Below, in pieces: positions 11,974 to 12,053 of a stretch of 12,053 bases of DNA (position 1 is the first letter of the stretch; each line of letters opens with the position of its first letter). Below the pieces are notes generated by a model, which was given only the letters and a program-made list of their open reading frames with translations, ran no database searches and was not told the origin of the DNA. The stretch lies in assembly GCA_038213835.1 (NCBI GenBank), contig JBBQSN010000110.1:1-12053 (forward strand). Reading direction: 5' to 3'. The DNA is from JBBQSN01 sp038213835. GTDB lineage: Bacteria; Actinomycetota; Actinomycetes; Actinomycetales; CAWJMD01. Made by a program: the position numbers and the translations under genes.

Positions 11974-12053
11974 CGTCGGGTCCTCCAGTGGTGGTCGGAC
12001 CCCCATTCCTACCCTTTGCGGGCGACAGCCGCTGCGAGCCCGGGGGAGCGGCT

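Overview
The window is about 12 kb of very GC-rich DNA with strong GC bias at third codon positions and GTG/TTG starts. It comes from an actinobacterium. The gene order (prfB, ftsE, ftsX, a cell-wall peptidase, smpB, then ssrA), a WhiB7 regulator and an ssrA tag ending in ALAA fit the Propionibacteriales. A Nocardioides-like genome is my best guess, but the genus is inference.

Layout. Positions 1-771 hold whiB7, a redox/antibiotic-stress regulator with an AT-hook, and a 57-residue basic protein, closed by a perfect 14-bp hairpin. Positions 881-1801 hold a leaderless 55-residue zinc-ribbon protein and an AIM24-family protein. They converge on a secreted amidase-signature enzyme on the minus strand (1814-3436). 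Positions 3549-8175 form the conserved core on the plus strand: peptide release factor 2, the division ABC pair FtsE/FtsX, an exported coiled-coil M23 endopeptidase, and SmpB. Positions 8362-9789 hold a MltB-like lytic transglycosylase behind a structured leader; it ends in a low-complexity Pro/Thr/Asp tail. After a 360-base gap with a tRNA-like fold comes a broken SPFH/slipin gene (10150-10697) and a strong hairpin. Then ssrA (tmRNA, 10884-11249) with its intrinsic terminator. Last, on the minus strand, is a pterin-4a-carbinolamine dehydratase fused to a glyoxalase/VOC domain.

Two themes link the genes. One is translation termination and rescue: prfB, smpB, ssrA, with whiB7 (ribosome-antibiotic response) nearby. 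The other is control of peptidoglycan cleavage: FtsEX, the M23 enzyme and the lytic transglycosylase. FtsE and FtsX are 3 bases apart, and the M23 gene can start on a GTG overlapping the ftsX stop. This suggests the M23 enzyme is the hydrolase gated by FtsEX here.

Four plus-strand genes without a Shine-Dalgarno sequence (881, 3549, 4744, 7696) each have a TANNCT -10 hexamer ending 6-8 bases before the start codon, so they are predicted leaderless. I see no insertion sequence, prophage, CRISPR array or plasmid function. Most of the window is ordinary core genome. The more unusual items are the decayed slipin gene, the whiB7 tail with its small downstream partner, the leader before the lytic transglycosylase, and the tRNA-like fold.
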